A stretch of DNA of 64,000 nt from Streptomyces albiflavescens (GTDB lineage Bacteria; Actinomycetota; Actinomycetes; Streptomycetales; Streptomycetaceae). The position numbers were made by a program, and so were the translations under genes. Of this stretch, positions 47,201 through 54,828 are shown one piece after another. Location of the stretch: the NCBI RefSeq assembly GCF_014645835.1, contig NZ_BMMM01000002.1, positions 815,233 through 879,232 on the forward strand, read 5' to 3'. Position 1 is the first letter of the stretch, and every line of letters begins with the position of its first letter. The notes below the pieces were generated by a model, which worked only from the letters and a program-made list of their open reading frames with translations, had not been told where the DNA came from and did no database searches.

Positions 47201-48840
47201 TGATCCGGGTCCAGGTCATTGCGGACGACGACATAGTAGAGGCCGGCACGGCTCAAGTAGTCGGCCAGGCCCGGGACATCGCCGCCCGTCATCAGCGCCT
47301 GCTCGACCGCGTCCATGGCGCGCCGGTTGCCCGCGGTGCCGAACGGGACGTAATCCCGTTCCGCCCAGCGGGAGTCGGCGAGCACGTCGAGGGGCTGGTC
47401 GATGGGGGAGCCCCAGGTGTAGATGCCGTGCGCGGTGGCGGGGACGACGAGGGCGCGGGAGTCGGGGGAGTACTTCTTCAGCCAGTCGGCCGTGGTCTGC
47501 CAGTACTTGGGGAGCTCCTGAAAGGAACCCGGCTGCAGGATCGACCCGTTGAGATACGGCCAGGCGAGCCCCGGCAGGATCAGCACAGCCGCCACGAGGG
47601 GCGCGAAACGGCGGCCGCGCACGGGCCGGGCGCCGCGCGTCTCGGAGGCGACGCCGACCAGATGGGCGAGGCCGAGGACGAGGGCGAGCGCGAGCCCCGT
47701 CTGGAACTTGTAGATGTTGCGGAAGGGGACGAGCCCGCCGTTCAGCCAGTCCTGGACCACGCCGTGGAAGGGCGCGCCGAACGAACCGCCGTACCCGGCA
47801 AGGGTGATGAGTGCGACCGACAGCACGGTCAGCACGAGCCAGCGGCGCTCGGGCATGTCCCGTCTCGCCAGGCCCGCGAGACCGAGCCCGGCCGCGAGCG
47901 CCGAGCAGACGATCACGATCACCGAGGACGCGACGGTCCAGCCGGCCGGCAGCCAGGCCTCGCCGAAGTGCAGATACGCGACCCAGTTGCCGGCGCCGCG
48001 CAGTGACTCGGTGGCCGACATCGTGGCCGTCGTGGTCGCGGAAGTCTCCACATAGGGAAGGAAGTTCTCGCCGTAGATGCCGAGCATCAGCAGCGCGATC
48101 CACCACCAGGCCGTCGCCAGGATCACGCCCGGCACCCACCAGGCGATCAACTTGCGCTGCCGGGGGCCGCGCGGGCGGGAGAGCAGATACAGCCCGACCG
48201 GGAGCAGGGACGCCAGGGTCGCGGCCGCGTTCACGCCGCCCATGAAGGGGACGATCAGCGCCGAGCGCAGGGCGGCGACGCGGGCGCTGTAGCGCTCGTC
48301 GGTGAGCGGCAGCAGGACCCACGGGAGGAAGGCGCCGGGCAGCGCCGCGGCCGAGGTGGAGCCGACGACGACGGTGAAGACCGGCCACAGCGCGTAGGCG
48401 ACGGCGGCGAGCAGTCGTGAGGAACCGCTCCCGATCCGCAGCCGCTCGGCCAGTCGCAGCGCGCCCCAGAAGGCGACGGAGACGACGATCGACAGCCACA
48501 GCCGCTCCGCCAGCCACACCGGCAGGTGGATCAGCTTGCACAGGCCGTAGAACGGCAGCATCGGCCAGACGTAACCGACGTACTGGTCCTGAATGCCGCC
48601 GAAGCCGCCCCGGTCGTGCCACAACTGGCCCAGGTCGGAGAGGAACTGCCAGGGGTCGAGCGCGACACCGAGCTTGGTGTCGAACGTCGTCCGCCCGGGG
48701 TGCACGGCCAGGAACAGTACGAAGACCACGGCCCAGAAACCGAGCAGCCACCGCCGCGAGCGCGGCCCCTCCGGGGGGCCTGAGGTGGTCGCGGCGGGGC
48801 GGACGGCTGCTGGAGGAGGAGCCTGGACCGTGCTCGTCAT
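44296..48840 (-). CDS. AftD-like alpha-(1->3)-arabinofuranosyltransferase family protein
   Basis: Membrane protein of 1514 residues of the AftD/DUF3367 family. About 11-13 transmembrane helices fill the first ~450 residues (start SRRWLLGFWAVVFVLFLAVH; YVGYVWPMLPFYGLCKL), with the GT-C-type acidic region HPGRTTFDTKLGV near the first helix. Large extracellular beta-domains follow (NAFDGNPDTAWAEG, a carbohydrate-binding/discoidin-like motif, and a second one TDGDLTTAWIAGDNP), then C-terminal helices and a Gly/Pro/Ser-rich tail. In mycobacteria AftD adds arabinofuranose to arabinan. Streptomyces lack that arabinogalactan, so a different envelope glycan is expected. ATG 48840 overlaps the upstream stop. 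Confidence 0.88.
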   Translation of the reverse strand: MTSTVQAPPPAAVRPAATTSGPPEGPRSRRWLLGFWAVVFVLFLAVHPGRTTFDTKLGVALDPWQFLSDLGQLWHDRGGFGGIQDQYVGYVWPMLPFYGLCKLIHLPVWLAERLWLSIVVSVAFWGALRLAERLRIGSGSSRLLAAVAYALWPVFTVVVGSTSAAALPGAFLPWVLLPLTDERYSARVAALRSALIVPFMGGVNAAATLASLLPVGLYLLSRPRGPRQRKLIAWWVPGVILATAWWWIALLMLGIYGENFLPYVETSATTTATMSATESLRGAGNWVAYLHFGEAWLPAGWTVASSVIVIVCSALAAGLGLAGLARRDMPERRWLVLTVLSVALITLAGYGGSFGAPFHGVVQDWLNGGLVPFRNIYKFQTGLALALVLGLAHLVGVASETRGARPVRGRRFAPLVAAVLILPGLAWPYLNGSILQPGSFQELPKYWQTTADWLKKYSPDSRALVVPATAHGIYTWGSPIDQPLDVLADSRWAERDYVPFGTAGNRRAMDAVEQALMTGGDVPGLADYLSRAGLYYVVVRNDLDPDQLGYVPTATVKRTLEQSGYQRVTGLGPVMTGGRIANDTPLQVEGLYPRQRAVEIYEPTDTDVPRPGQAGLKPIADTAVVSGGPESLLPLAADPSMRGRATVLTGDNHPGLGTPEVQVVGDGLRRADTRFGLVNSNTSYTYTRDQRNDSDSVQDPGKKPHQILPTKGIRHQTVAELRGARSVTASSTGNWLFYLPQYDPVNAFDGNPDTAWAEGAAGSANGQWLRIRFEGSVDVPSSFKVTPLPQDGVRSAATRVRVETEKGSVTSYLQPNGMAQAIKARPGSTSWLRITIVGSTEQHAGLTGAGFSEIDLPDVQVTRLLRLPTDASDSDASAASAEIVSLHRTTDPTGLSPTGTEAGLHRSFSTSTAGTYAMKASAVPVPGEDLDKLLYEVAPEQQSRIVATADSTAKLGAGLSARNLTDGDLTTAWIAGDNPTIHLSWPDKQPVSSLVLAPAGGLSTRPTKVNISSPDGAAIVGVDENGWARFDPITTDHLDITITETAPLTVHNPVADDDLQLPVGLTEAYIPGLDQYRTPQPSGTRQFSLPCGKGPVVAVDGKLYETSATGTVRDLVERRAIEVTLCQEGRTDTALELTDGSHRVEAGDAGPLALTDVTLTRGTVADAATAGRDLKIRDWLGDRREVTVGSGAASYLTTYENYNDGWKATLGGKELTPVRLDGWQQGWRIPSGAGGTVKLSYEPSTTYEAGLIGGGVAVAALAGLVLWRRRSPNPDEPQPVPPLPGLWPGLVALTLVGIVIAGFFALLVPALALLARRRHALLVPIAFLALAGAGIAAATGAGSPVSADGGAFGPAAQLLALIGLFAGLVSVREPGASGAANARWEAPPGSSEAPTAPLPQRVRGESGGPGALPGALPGGFEEKPGAGAGPAGEKPGASETGAGSESRTGSGAGTESGTGSAAGVAAGPTVSARGPGSPEPEPPTARLTFRKPRFRATPPEEPGVQEDTGRGEST

Positions 48841-49595
48841 GGTGGACACCGCCGGAGGATGAGGAGGAGGTTCCAGGTGGCGAACTCGCGCAGCACCGGA
48901 GTCTTGGTGACGGCGGAGGCGAGGAACGGCCAGTAGCGGGAGCGCGCCGCGACGACCGTCACGTCGTCGCGGGCGCGCACCTGCCGCAGGGTGGTGCCGA
49001 TGTGTACGGCGAAGAGGTTCTCGCCGAGGGTGTGCTTGGCTGTCTTGCCGGTACGGCGCCGGTAGCGGGCCCGTGCCCGCTCGGCGCCGAAGTAGTGCCA
49101 GGGCGCCCACTCGTGACCGCCCCATGGGGACAGCCAGTTGGTGAACGACACGTAGATCAGCCCGTCCGGGCGGGTCACGCGCACCATTTCGCTCAGGAAT
49201 GTCTGCGGATCGGCCACGTGCTCCAGGACGTTGGAGGAGAAGCAGACATCGGCCACCCCGCTCGCCAGCGGCAGCAGATACCCGTCCGCGACGACCGCCG
49301 AGTCGGGTGGCTTCGGTCCCAACTCCCGTACGTCCGGCTCGAAGAGGTACGCGTTGGCCCCGCGGCGCCGGAACTCCTGGGTGAAGTAGCCGCTGCCGCC
49401 GCCGACGTCCACGACGGTACGGCCCTCGACGGCGCCGCTGTACGCCTCGACCTGGTCGGCGGCGTCCCGGGCGAGCAGCGAGTAGCAGGTCTCGGGGTCG
49501 TCCTGCTCGTGCAGGAAGGCACGGAAGAGGGCGAGGGAGCGACGTATGGAGGGATCCTTGAGGCCGGTACCCGCACCCTCACCGGCGGCCCTCAC
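48837..49595 (-). CDS. Class I SAM-dependent methyltransferase
   Basis: Methyltransferase of about 252 residues. Motif I is GRTVVDVGGGSGYFTQEF, then ANAYLFEPDV and VADVCFSSNVLEHVADPQTF, with RVTRPDGLIYVSFTNWLSPW following. These are typical of methyltransferases linked to AftD genes in actinobacteria. GTG 49595 (start VRAAGEGAGTGLKDP) overlaps the glycosyltransferase stop as GTGA; the open frame extends much further upstream but as a shadow of the GT gene. Downstream it overlaps AftD by ATGA. Confidence 0.85.
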   Translation of the reverse strand: MRAAGEGAGTGLKDPSIRRSLALFRAFLHEQDDPETCYSLLARDAADQVEAYSGAVEGRTVVDVGGGSGYFTQEFRRRGANAYLFEPDVRELGPKPPDSAVVADGYLLPLASGVADVCFSSNVLEHVADPQTFLSEMVRVTRPDGLIYVSFTNWLSPWGGHEWAPWHYFGAERARARYRRRTGKTAKHTLGENLFAVHIGTTLRQVRARDDVTVVAARSRYWPFLASAVTKTPVLREFATWNLLLILRRCPP

Positions 49596-50743
49596 GGCGT
49601 CCAGCCCCTCACCGCCTCCGCGGCCACCGCTCTGAACTGGCGGACCGTGTGGTTCCAGCGGTACCGGGCCGCCCGGTCCCGGGCGGCCTTGCCCATGAGG
49701 GTGCGGCGGTGGGTGGACAGGGCGAGCGTGCACCAGGCGGCCGCGAAGGAGGACTCGCCGCGAGCCAGCAGACCCGTCTCGCCGTCCACGACGGAGTCGC
49801 GCAGTCCGGGCACGTCGAAGGCGATCGCCGGGGTCTCGCGCGCGGCCGCCTCGGTGACGACCAGGCCCCAGCCCTCGACGGCGGACGGGTGCAGCAGCAG
49901 CCAGGCGGCGCACAGCAGACGGTGTTTCTCGGCTTCGGAGACATGGCCGGCGAACTCGACGCCGGGGCCCGCGAGTTGCTCCAGCCGCTCGCGCTCGGGG
50001 CCGTCTCCCACGATCACCAGCCGGCCACCGGTGACCGGGCGGACCCGTTCCCACAGCCTCAGCAGCAGATCGATCCGTTTGTACTCGACGAGCCGCCCCA
50101 TCGCCACGAACAGCGGCTCCGGCGAACGCGAGGCCCGAGGGCCCGGCTCCTCGACCCCGTTGTGCACGACCCGGATACGGTCCCGCTCGACTCCGATCGC
50201 GCGCAGGGCGTGTGCCGTCGACGGAGAGACGGCGACCAGCAGATTGCGGCGCTGCGCGCCGGCCAGCGCCCAGTGCTCGAGTCTTCGGCCGAGCCGGGCG
50301 GCGGGTGCCAGCGGTCCGCCGAACCGCATCTTCCACAGGTCCGTGTGGACGTGGTTGACCAGACAGAGGGTGGGGCCGTGGTGCCACAGCGGTGCCAGGT
50401 ACGGCAGGCCGTTGCACACCTCGACAAGGAGGTCGCAGTCACCGACCTGGCGGTGCAACGCGGGGCGGGCGCGTAGAAAGTGGCCCAGGTCGCCGCCCGC
50501 CGAGACGACCCGGTAGTCGCGGTAGGCCGCGGGGCCGCCGCACAGCAGGGTGACCTGGTGGCCGAGCTCGGTCAGTCCTTCGGCCAGACGGTCGACGAGC
50601 AGTTCGGAGCCGCCCGCCGCCGGGTTGCCGAGATCACGGCGGGCGAGAAAAACGATACGGCGCGGCTGTGGGGGGAGCGCCGGGAGGTGCTGCGCGGGGC
50701 GGGGGAGCGCGGCGCGCAGCGGGGAAGGCACGTGCTGGGGCAT
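49592..50743 (-). CDS. GT4-family glycosyltransferase
   Basis: Retaining GT-B glycosyltransferase of 383 residues. N-terminal domain RIVFLARRDLGNPAAGGSEL (donor loop), VCNGLPYLAPLWHHGP; C-terminal domain LFVAMGRLVEYKRIDLLLRL, LVIVGDGPERERLEQLAG and the EX7E motif as HPSAVEGWGLVVTEAAA. It transfers a sugar from a nucleotide or lipid donor to an envelope acceptor. ATG 50743 is preceded by GGAG at six bases; the open frame upstream (to 50812) is weaker. First gene of the nine-gene minus-strand cluster. Confidence 0.9.
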   Translation of the reverse strand: MPQHVPSPLRAALPRPAQHLPALPPQPRRIVFLARRDLGNPAAGGSELLVDRLAEGLTELGHQVTLLCGGPAAYRDYRVVSAGGDLGHFLRARPALHRQVGDCDLLVEVCNGLPYLAPLWHHGPTLCLVNHVHTDLWKMRFGGPLAPAARLGRRLEHWALAGAQRRNLLVAVSPSTAHALRAIGVERDRIRVVHNGVEEPGPRASRSPEPLFVAMGRLVEYKRIDLLLRLWERVRPVTGGRLVIVGDGPERERLEQLAGPGVEFAGHVSEAEKHRLLCAAWLLLHPSAVEGWGLVVTEAAARETPAIAFDVPGLRDSVVDGETGLLARGESSFAAAWCTLALSTHRRTLMGKAARDRAARYRWNHTVRQFRAVAAEAVRGWTP

Positions 50744-50854
50744 GGGTGCTCCAACTCGTCTCAGGGTGCGGAACTCAGCGTGGGGGGTGGGGCGTGGTGC
50801 GGATCTCTGCATCGTTCGGTGGGTGAGGTCTCTCCGGTCTCTTGCGGTGGGTCT

Positions 50855-50965
50855 CGCCGTGGGGCGGCGCTGGTCCGGTCGCTCGGTGGGGCGGCGGTGT
50901 TCTGGTCCTGCGGTGGGGCGACGCTGTTCCGGTCTTTCGGTGGGACGGCGGCGCTGCTCTGGTCT
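50855..50965. repeat. 27-bp tandem repeats in a 393-bp gap
   Basis: About four copies of a 27-base unit (starts 50855, 50882, 50909, 50936; core CGGTGGGGCGGCG...TGGTCC), the last 30 bases long. The unit length keeps reading frames open on both strands, but no start or family is recognised. It lies between the PorA-like gene and the GT4 gene, where the envelope operon's promoter should be. The rest of the gap (50744-51136) shows nothing else I can identify. Confidence 0.75.
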
Positions 50966-51136
50966 TTCGACGGGATGGGTCTGAGAATCTGCCCAGCTGT
51001 GGGGGCTTTGGGTGTTCGCCGTGACGGGGATGTGGGCGGGCTGTGTTCGGGTGGGGTTGGACAGTTTTCGCCCAGCGGTTCGATGCGGCTACTCACCGAG
51101 GTGACAATTTCCGGGCTTTGTGGAGCTGACGCCACA

Positions 51137-52114
51137 TCACATCGTGAGCGGAGGCTGGGACGACTCGGACGTATCGGGATCCGGTCGCCCGCGCACCACC
51201 AAAACGACCCCCACCGCGGCCAGGACGAAACCGAGCACACCGGCACCAATCGGCAACGTCTGTCCCACCATGCGCAGCTGACCGCTCTCGGTCTTCGCCT
51301 GGTCGACCTGGTCCTTCTGCGTCGCGGTCGTGAAGGCCAGCTTCTGGCTGTCCAGGAGCACCGCCGCGTCCTTCTTGCCGCCCGGGGCGCGCAGCGTCTT
51401 GCGCGGCCCGACCTGCGCGTAGATCACCCGTCCTGTGCGCTGGTCGACGACGAGCTCGATCAGGTGGTTGGCGTACCACTCCTCGGCGAGCACCTGGCTG
51501 CGCTTCGGCTCCCCGACGATCGCGCCTGGCACCAGACGGGTCCCGGTCCTGGTGGCGGGGACGGTGCCGGTGAACCGGTAGCCCTCGTACCCGTGGATCT
51601 TCTTGGTGCCCCGGTAGTTCAGGGTGACCGTCGCGCCGAGCGAGTTGTCCCACCAGCGGTACGCGCGTTTTTGCACGTCGAAGGGGAACTTGAGGTAGGC
51701 CTCGCCCTCGAAGTACGGCTTCTCCCGGCAGCAGTGCGCCGGCGCGTTGGTCTTCCGGTTGGTGACCCAGCGGCCCGGCATGAACTCCAGGGCGTCGTGC
51801 GGGTCGGCCGCGGGCAGCGATTTGTCCGTGTCGACCGTGGTCGTCACGTCCCAGACGGCCTTCCCGCTGCGCTCGCTGTCGGCGACGTCGCCGCGCACCG
51901 TCTGGGTGACGGTGATCTTCTGGTCGGGCACGGTCCCGACCTTGTCGACATCGAAGACGCTGCCCGTGCCGGTGTAGATCGCGGTGGTGTCGATGTCGAT
52001 CGGGTTCACGGCGGCACGCGGTTCCACGTACCACGCGAGCATCGGGGCCAGCACGAGCAGGAAGGTGCCGAGGCCGAGGAGGATCAGGGAGACGGGTGAG
52101 ACTCTGCGACGCAT
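51137..52114 (-). CDS. PorA/DUF3068-family membrane-anchored protein
   Basis: Protein of 325 residues of the DUF3068 (PorA-like) family found in actinobacteria. One N-terminal transmembrane helix (VSPVSLILLGLGTFLLVLAP), a large exported domain (AVNPIDIDTTAIYTGTGSVF; KPYFEGEAYLKFPFDVQKRA) and a C-terminal helix (LPIGAGVLGFVLAAVGVVLV). Members are linked to the mycobacterial cell envelope; the function here is unknown. ATG 52114 gives a short basic N-terminus; the open frame reaches 52150. It probably belongs with the envelope cluster, though a 393-base gap separates them. Confidence 0.83.
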   Translation of the reverse strand: MRRRVSPVSLILLGLGTFLLVLAPMLAWYVEPRAAVNPIDIDTTAIYTGTGSVFDVDKVGTVPDQKITVTQTVRGDVADSERSGKAVWDVTTTVDTDKSLPAADPHDALEFMPGRWVTNRKTNAPAHCCREKPYFEGEAYLKFPFDVQKRAYRWWDNSLGATVTLNYRGTKKIHGYEGYRFTGTVPATRTGTRLVPGAIVGEPKRSQVLAEEWYANHLIELVVDQRTGRVIYAQVGPRKTLRAPGGKKDAAVLLDSQKLAFTTATQKDQVDQAKTESGQLRMVGQTLPIGAGVLGFVLAAVGVVLVVRGRPDPDTSESSQPPLTM

Positions 52115-52290
52115 CCGGGCACTCCAGGGGCGTGAGGAGGCTCGACGCACGGGTGATATCGGGTGTTACGAGGTGTTATGGATGCGTCGACACCAGGAGG
52201 GTAAGTGCACGTGCGGTATGGGCCGGGAACCGTAGGCGCACCCTTGACGGGTGTCAATGCATTGTCGAGACTGTGGACTTGCCGGACGGG

Positions 52291-52362
52291 ACCGGTGAAC
52301 CGTCATGGGTCGGGACCGGTGGACAGCCACCGGACACGACCGGTGAACGGGAGTGGGCAGGG
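52291..52362. promoter_or_regulatory. Three ACCGGTG iterons spaced 24 bp apart
   Basis: ACCGGTG occurs at 52291, 52315 and 52339, exactly 24 bp apart, in the 325-bp divergent region between the PorA-like and the small membrane protein genes; two of them extend to ACCGGTGAAC. ACCGGT is itself a palindrome. A further small inverted repeat TTGAC-GGGT-GTCAA lies at 52244-52257. Probably regulator binding sites; the protein is unknown. Confidence 0.5.
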
Positions 52363-52439
52363 GCCGCGCAGCCGGATGACCACGGCCGCGCGGAGTACCG
52401 GGGTGGGGGACGACCTCCGACAGAGAGGCTGACCCTGCG

Positions 52440-52592
52440 ATGTCCAGACTGCTCGCCGCAGCATTGACCGTCGCGGCCGCCGCCGCACTCGCCGTGGGCG
52501 CCGCGCTCGGTGTCGTCGCGCTGCTCGACGCGACGCCGGACCAGCCGAACACGCCCCTGATCACCTATGAGCATGCCGGCCAGGAGCGTTGA
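52440..52592 (+). CDS. Small single-span membrane protein (DUF2613-like)
   Basis: A 50-residue protein, MSRLLAAALTVAAAAALAVG, then GAALGVVALLDATPDQPNTP to the end HAGQER. It is one hydrophobic helix and a short Pro-rich outside tail. It resembles the small actinobacterial DUF2613 membrane proteins in size and layout. GAGAGG lies 12-13 bases before the ATG. Its TGA overlaps a TTG and sits three bases before the PucR GTG, so the two genes are probably one transcript. Function unknown; family placement is moderate. Confidence 0.65.
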   Translation: MSRLLAAALTVAAAAALAVGAALGVVALLDATPDQPNTPLITYEHAGQER

Positions 52593-52594
52593 CC

Positions 52595-53836
52595 GTGACG
52601 GCCCGTCCGGGAACCGTCACCCTGCATTCGGCCTGGCACGACGTTCCCCGCGTCCAGGTGCGACAGTTCGCGGCGATCGCCATGGCCGAGGCGCCCGCGC
52701 TCGCCGAGGAGATCCTGCGTGAGATCCGCCGCGAGTACCCGCATCTGCCGGTCGTCCTCGACGACTCCGGGGAACCGATGGCCCTGGTCGGCATCCGCCG
52801 CGCGATCGAGGTCTTCGTGCAGCATCTGGAGACGGCGGAGGGGCGCCCGCGCGTCCACCCCGAGGTGTTCCAGGAGTTCGGCCGGGGCGAGGGGCTGCAC
52901 GGCCGCAGCCTCGACTCGCTCCAGGCGATCTACCGGCTCGGGGTACGGCTCGCATGGCGGCGGTTCGCCGAGATCGGCCAGCGGGTCGACATCCCGCCAC
53001 CGGCGATGTACGAGCTCGTCGACGCCGGATACGAGTATCTGGACGGCCTGGTGGATCAGTCCGTACGGGGGTACGCCGAAGCCGCGGCCCGACAGGCGGG
53101 GGAGCGGCTGCGCCTCCAGCGGCGCCTGATGGAGTTGCTGCTCGCCGAGCACCATCGGGGCGACCCCGCCGAGGCGCTCGTCGAACGTGCCGCCCGGATC
53201 GGCTGGCCGCTGCCCGACCGGGTCGCCGTCGGGGTGCTGCTGCGGCCGGCCCGGGAGGCCGTCGCACCGGCCGTCGGGCAGAGCGTCCTGCTCGACATGG
53301 AGTACGAGCAGCCCCGCATGGTCGTGCCCGAGCCGGAGGCGGCCGGGCGCCCCGAGCTGCTGCACCGGGCGCTGACCGGGTGGTCCGGCGCGATCGGGCC
53401 GCCGGTGCCGCTCGCCGACGCGGCGAAGTCGCTGCGCTGGGCCGAGGCGGCGGTACGGCTCATGGAGCGCGGGCTGCTCCCCGCCGGTGAGGTCCTGCAC
53501 TGCACGGAGCACACGGAAGCCCTGGTTCTCCTTCAGCCCGAGGAGCTGATCGACGACCTGGCGCTGCGCTGCCTCGCCCCCCTCGCGCACTGCGGTCCCA
53601 CCCACGGCCGTCGCCTCGCCGAGACGCTGCTGGCGTGGCTGGAGACACGCGGTGGCGCACCCGAGATCGCGGCCCGTCTCGGGGTTCATCCTCAGACCGT
53701 CCGCTATCGCCTCCGTCAGATCCGCGAGCTCTGGGGCGACGAGATCGACGACCCGGACCGGCGCTTCGAGCTGGAGCTCGTCCTGCGGGCGCAGCGCCTG
53801 CGCGGCGAACTGGGCGACCCGAGGGCCCGCCGCTGA
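52595..53836 (+). CDS. PucR-family (CdaR-like) transcriptional regulator
   Basis: Regulator of 413 residues. The C-terminal PucR helix-turn-helix is clear: APEIAARLGVHPQTVRYRLR, preceded by LAETLLAWLETRGG. The N-terminal ~170 residues are helical (RRFAEIGQRVDIPPPAMYEL; VDQSVRGYAEAAARQAGERL), as in the RsbRD-like input part of Streptomyces PucR proteins. No ligand-binding domain is recognised. GTG 52595 is chosen since GGAG lies eight bases upstream; TTG 52589 is the alternative. Target genes unknown. Confidence 0.87.
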   Translation: MTARPGTVTLHSAWHDVPRVQVRQFAAIAMAEAPALAEEILREIRREYPHLPVVLDDSGEPMALVGIRRAIEVFVQHLETAEGRPRVHPEVFQEFGRGEGLHGRSLDSLQAIYRLGVRLAWRRFAEIGQRVDIPPPAMYELVDAGYEYLDGLVDQSVRGYAEAAARQAGERLRLQRRLMELLLAEHHRGDPAEALVERAARIGWPLPDRVAVGVLLRPAREAVAPAVGQSVLLDMEYEQPRMVVPEPEAAGRPELLHRALTGWSGAIGPPVPLADAAKSLRWAEAAVRLMERGLLPAGEVLHCTEHTEALVLLQPEELIDDLALRCLAPLAHCGPTHGRRLAETLLAWLETRGGAPEIAARLGVHPQTVRYRLRQIRELWGDEIDDPDRRFELELVLRAQRLRGELGDPRARR

Positions 53837-53873
53837 CGGTGCCCGACCGTCGCGAGCGGAGTCCCGGAGACGA

Positions 53874-53920
53874 CGGGGATCCCCCTGTTCGAGCGAAGCC
53901 GAGAGCTCGGGGGAGGGTAG
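53874..53920. repeat. Streptomyces intergenic palindrome (REP-like)
   Basis: CCCCCTGTTCGAGCGAAGCC and the following GAGAGCTCGGGGG form an interrupted palindrome centred on GAGCGAAGCCGAG. The same core is found, in the same arrangement, inside the MITE-like element at 1697-1745. It directly follows the PucR gene and may act as its terminator. Confidence 0.65.
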
Positions 53921-53969
53921 GGGCGGAGGGGGTGAAATCCCTGGAGGGCTCCCAACCGTTACCCGCCCA

Positions 53970-53999
53970 TTGCCCGCCCAAGCCCACTATGACTAGCCT
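53970..53999 (+). promoter_or_regulatory. Promoter of the iclR gene
   Basis: TTGCCC (53970-53975), 18 bases, TAGCCT (53994-53999). The operator arm TGTTCG begins two bases later, the same order as in front of the transporter operon, which raises confidence. Confidence 0.55.
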
Positions 54000-54000
54000 G

Positions 54001-54037
54001 TGTTCGTCATGCCGATCGTCTGTTGAAATTTCGAACA
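54001..54037 (+). promoter_or_regulatory. IclR operator, copy 1 (autoregulation)
   Basis: Outer arms TGTTCG (54001-54006) and CGAACA (54032-54037) are inverted; the 24 bases 54014-54037 (GATCGTCTGTTGAAAT then TTCGAACA) match 20 of 24 bases upstream of the binding-protein gene. It covers the expected transcription start and ends just before the Shine-Dalgarno sequence. Confidence 0.7.
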
Positions 54038-54054
54038 CAAGGAGGGGGCCGGTT

Positions 54055-54828
54055 GTGGGACGCCTCGTACCTGCCGTGACCCGGGCTCTCGACATACTCG
54101 AGCTCTTCCTGGACGGGGACGGGACACTCTCCGCCCCCGACATCGTGCGCAAGCTGCAGCTGCCCCGCACCACGGTGCACGAGCTGGTCACCACGCTCGC
54201 CGCCCGGTCGTACATCGTCCAGGTGCCCGGCCAGCCGGGACGCTACCGGCTCGGTGTACGTCCGTACCAGCTCGGCAGCCGCTACGCCGAGCAGCTGGAC
54301 CTCGCCGCCGAGGGCCAGCAGGTCGCCCGCTCCGTGGCCGAGACCTGCGACGAGACCGTACATGTGGCCATCCTCGAAGGCACCGACGTCATCTACATCG
54401 CGAAGGTCGACTCCACGCACGCCGTGCGCATGGTGTCGGCGGCGGGCCGTCGCCTGCCCGCGCACTGCACCTCCGTCGGCAAGATGCTGCTCGCCTCGCT
54501 CCCCGAGCCGGAGCTGACGTCCCGCATCCCCGACAACGCCGAGCTGGTCGCGATGACGCCGAACAGCATCACCGAGCCGGCCGCCCTGCGCGAGGCCCTC
54601 GCCGAGATCCGCCGCCGCGGCATCGCCGTGGAGAGCCGCGAGTCCAACCCGGACGTCAGCTGCGTCGCCGCCCCGGTGCGCGACCGTACGGGACAGGTCG
54701 TCGCCGCGCTCTCCATCTCCGTACCGATGATCCGTTGGAGCGACGAGCGCCGCGCCGAACTGGAGCAGCTCGCGGTGAAGGGCGCGGCCGAGCTGTCCGA
54801 GCGGCTCGGCCACCGGAGCGTCGGATGA
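54055..54828 (+). CDS. IclR-family transcriptional regulator
   Basis: Regulator of 257 residues. The N-terminal winged helix is VTRALDILELFLDGDGTLSA, then IVRKLQLPRTTVHELVTTLA; the C-terminal IclR effector domain has VAILEGTDVIYIAKVDSTHA, HCTSVGKMLLASLPE and the segment VAAPVRDRTGQVVAALSISV. GTG 54055 follows AAGGAGG by nine bases; longer open-frame starts are rejected. It shares the 4-base ATGA overlap with the SMP-30 lactonase gene and carries the same operator as the transporter operon, so it probably represses both and responds to an arabinose-derived ligand. Confidence 0.9.
   Translation: MGRLVPAVTRALDILELFLDGDGTLSAPDIVRKLQLPRTTVHELVTTLAARSYIVQVPGQPGRYRLGVRPYQLGSRYAEQLDLAAEGQQVARSVAETCDETVHVAILEGTDVIYIAKVDSTHAVRMVSAAGRRLPAHCTSVGKMLLASLPEPELTSRIPDNAELVAMTPNSITEPAALREALAEIRRRGIAVESRESNPDVSCVAAPVRDRTGQVVAALSISVPMIRWSDERRAELEQLAVKGAAELSERLGHRSVG

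Noticed and set aside
50761..51249. A 162-codon minus-strand ORF rich in Pro, Ser and Asp repeats
   Set aside because: The repeats simply reflect 27-bp tandem DNA repeats, and the frame overlaps the PorA-like gene end.
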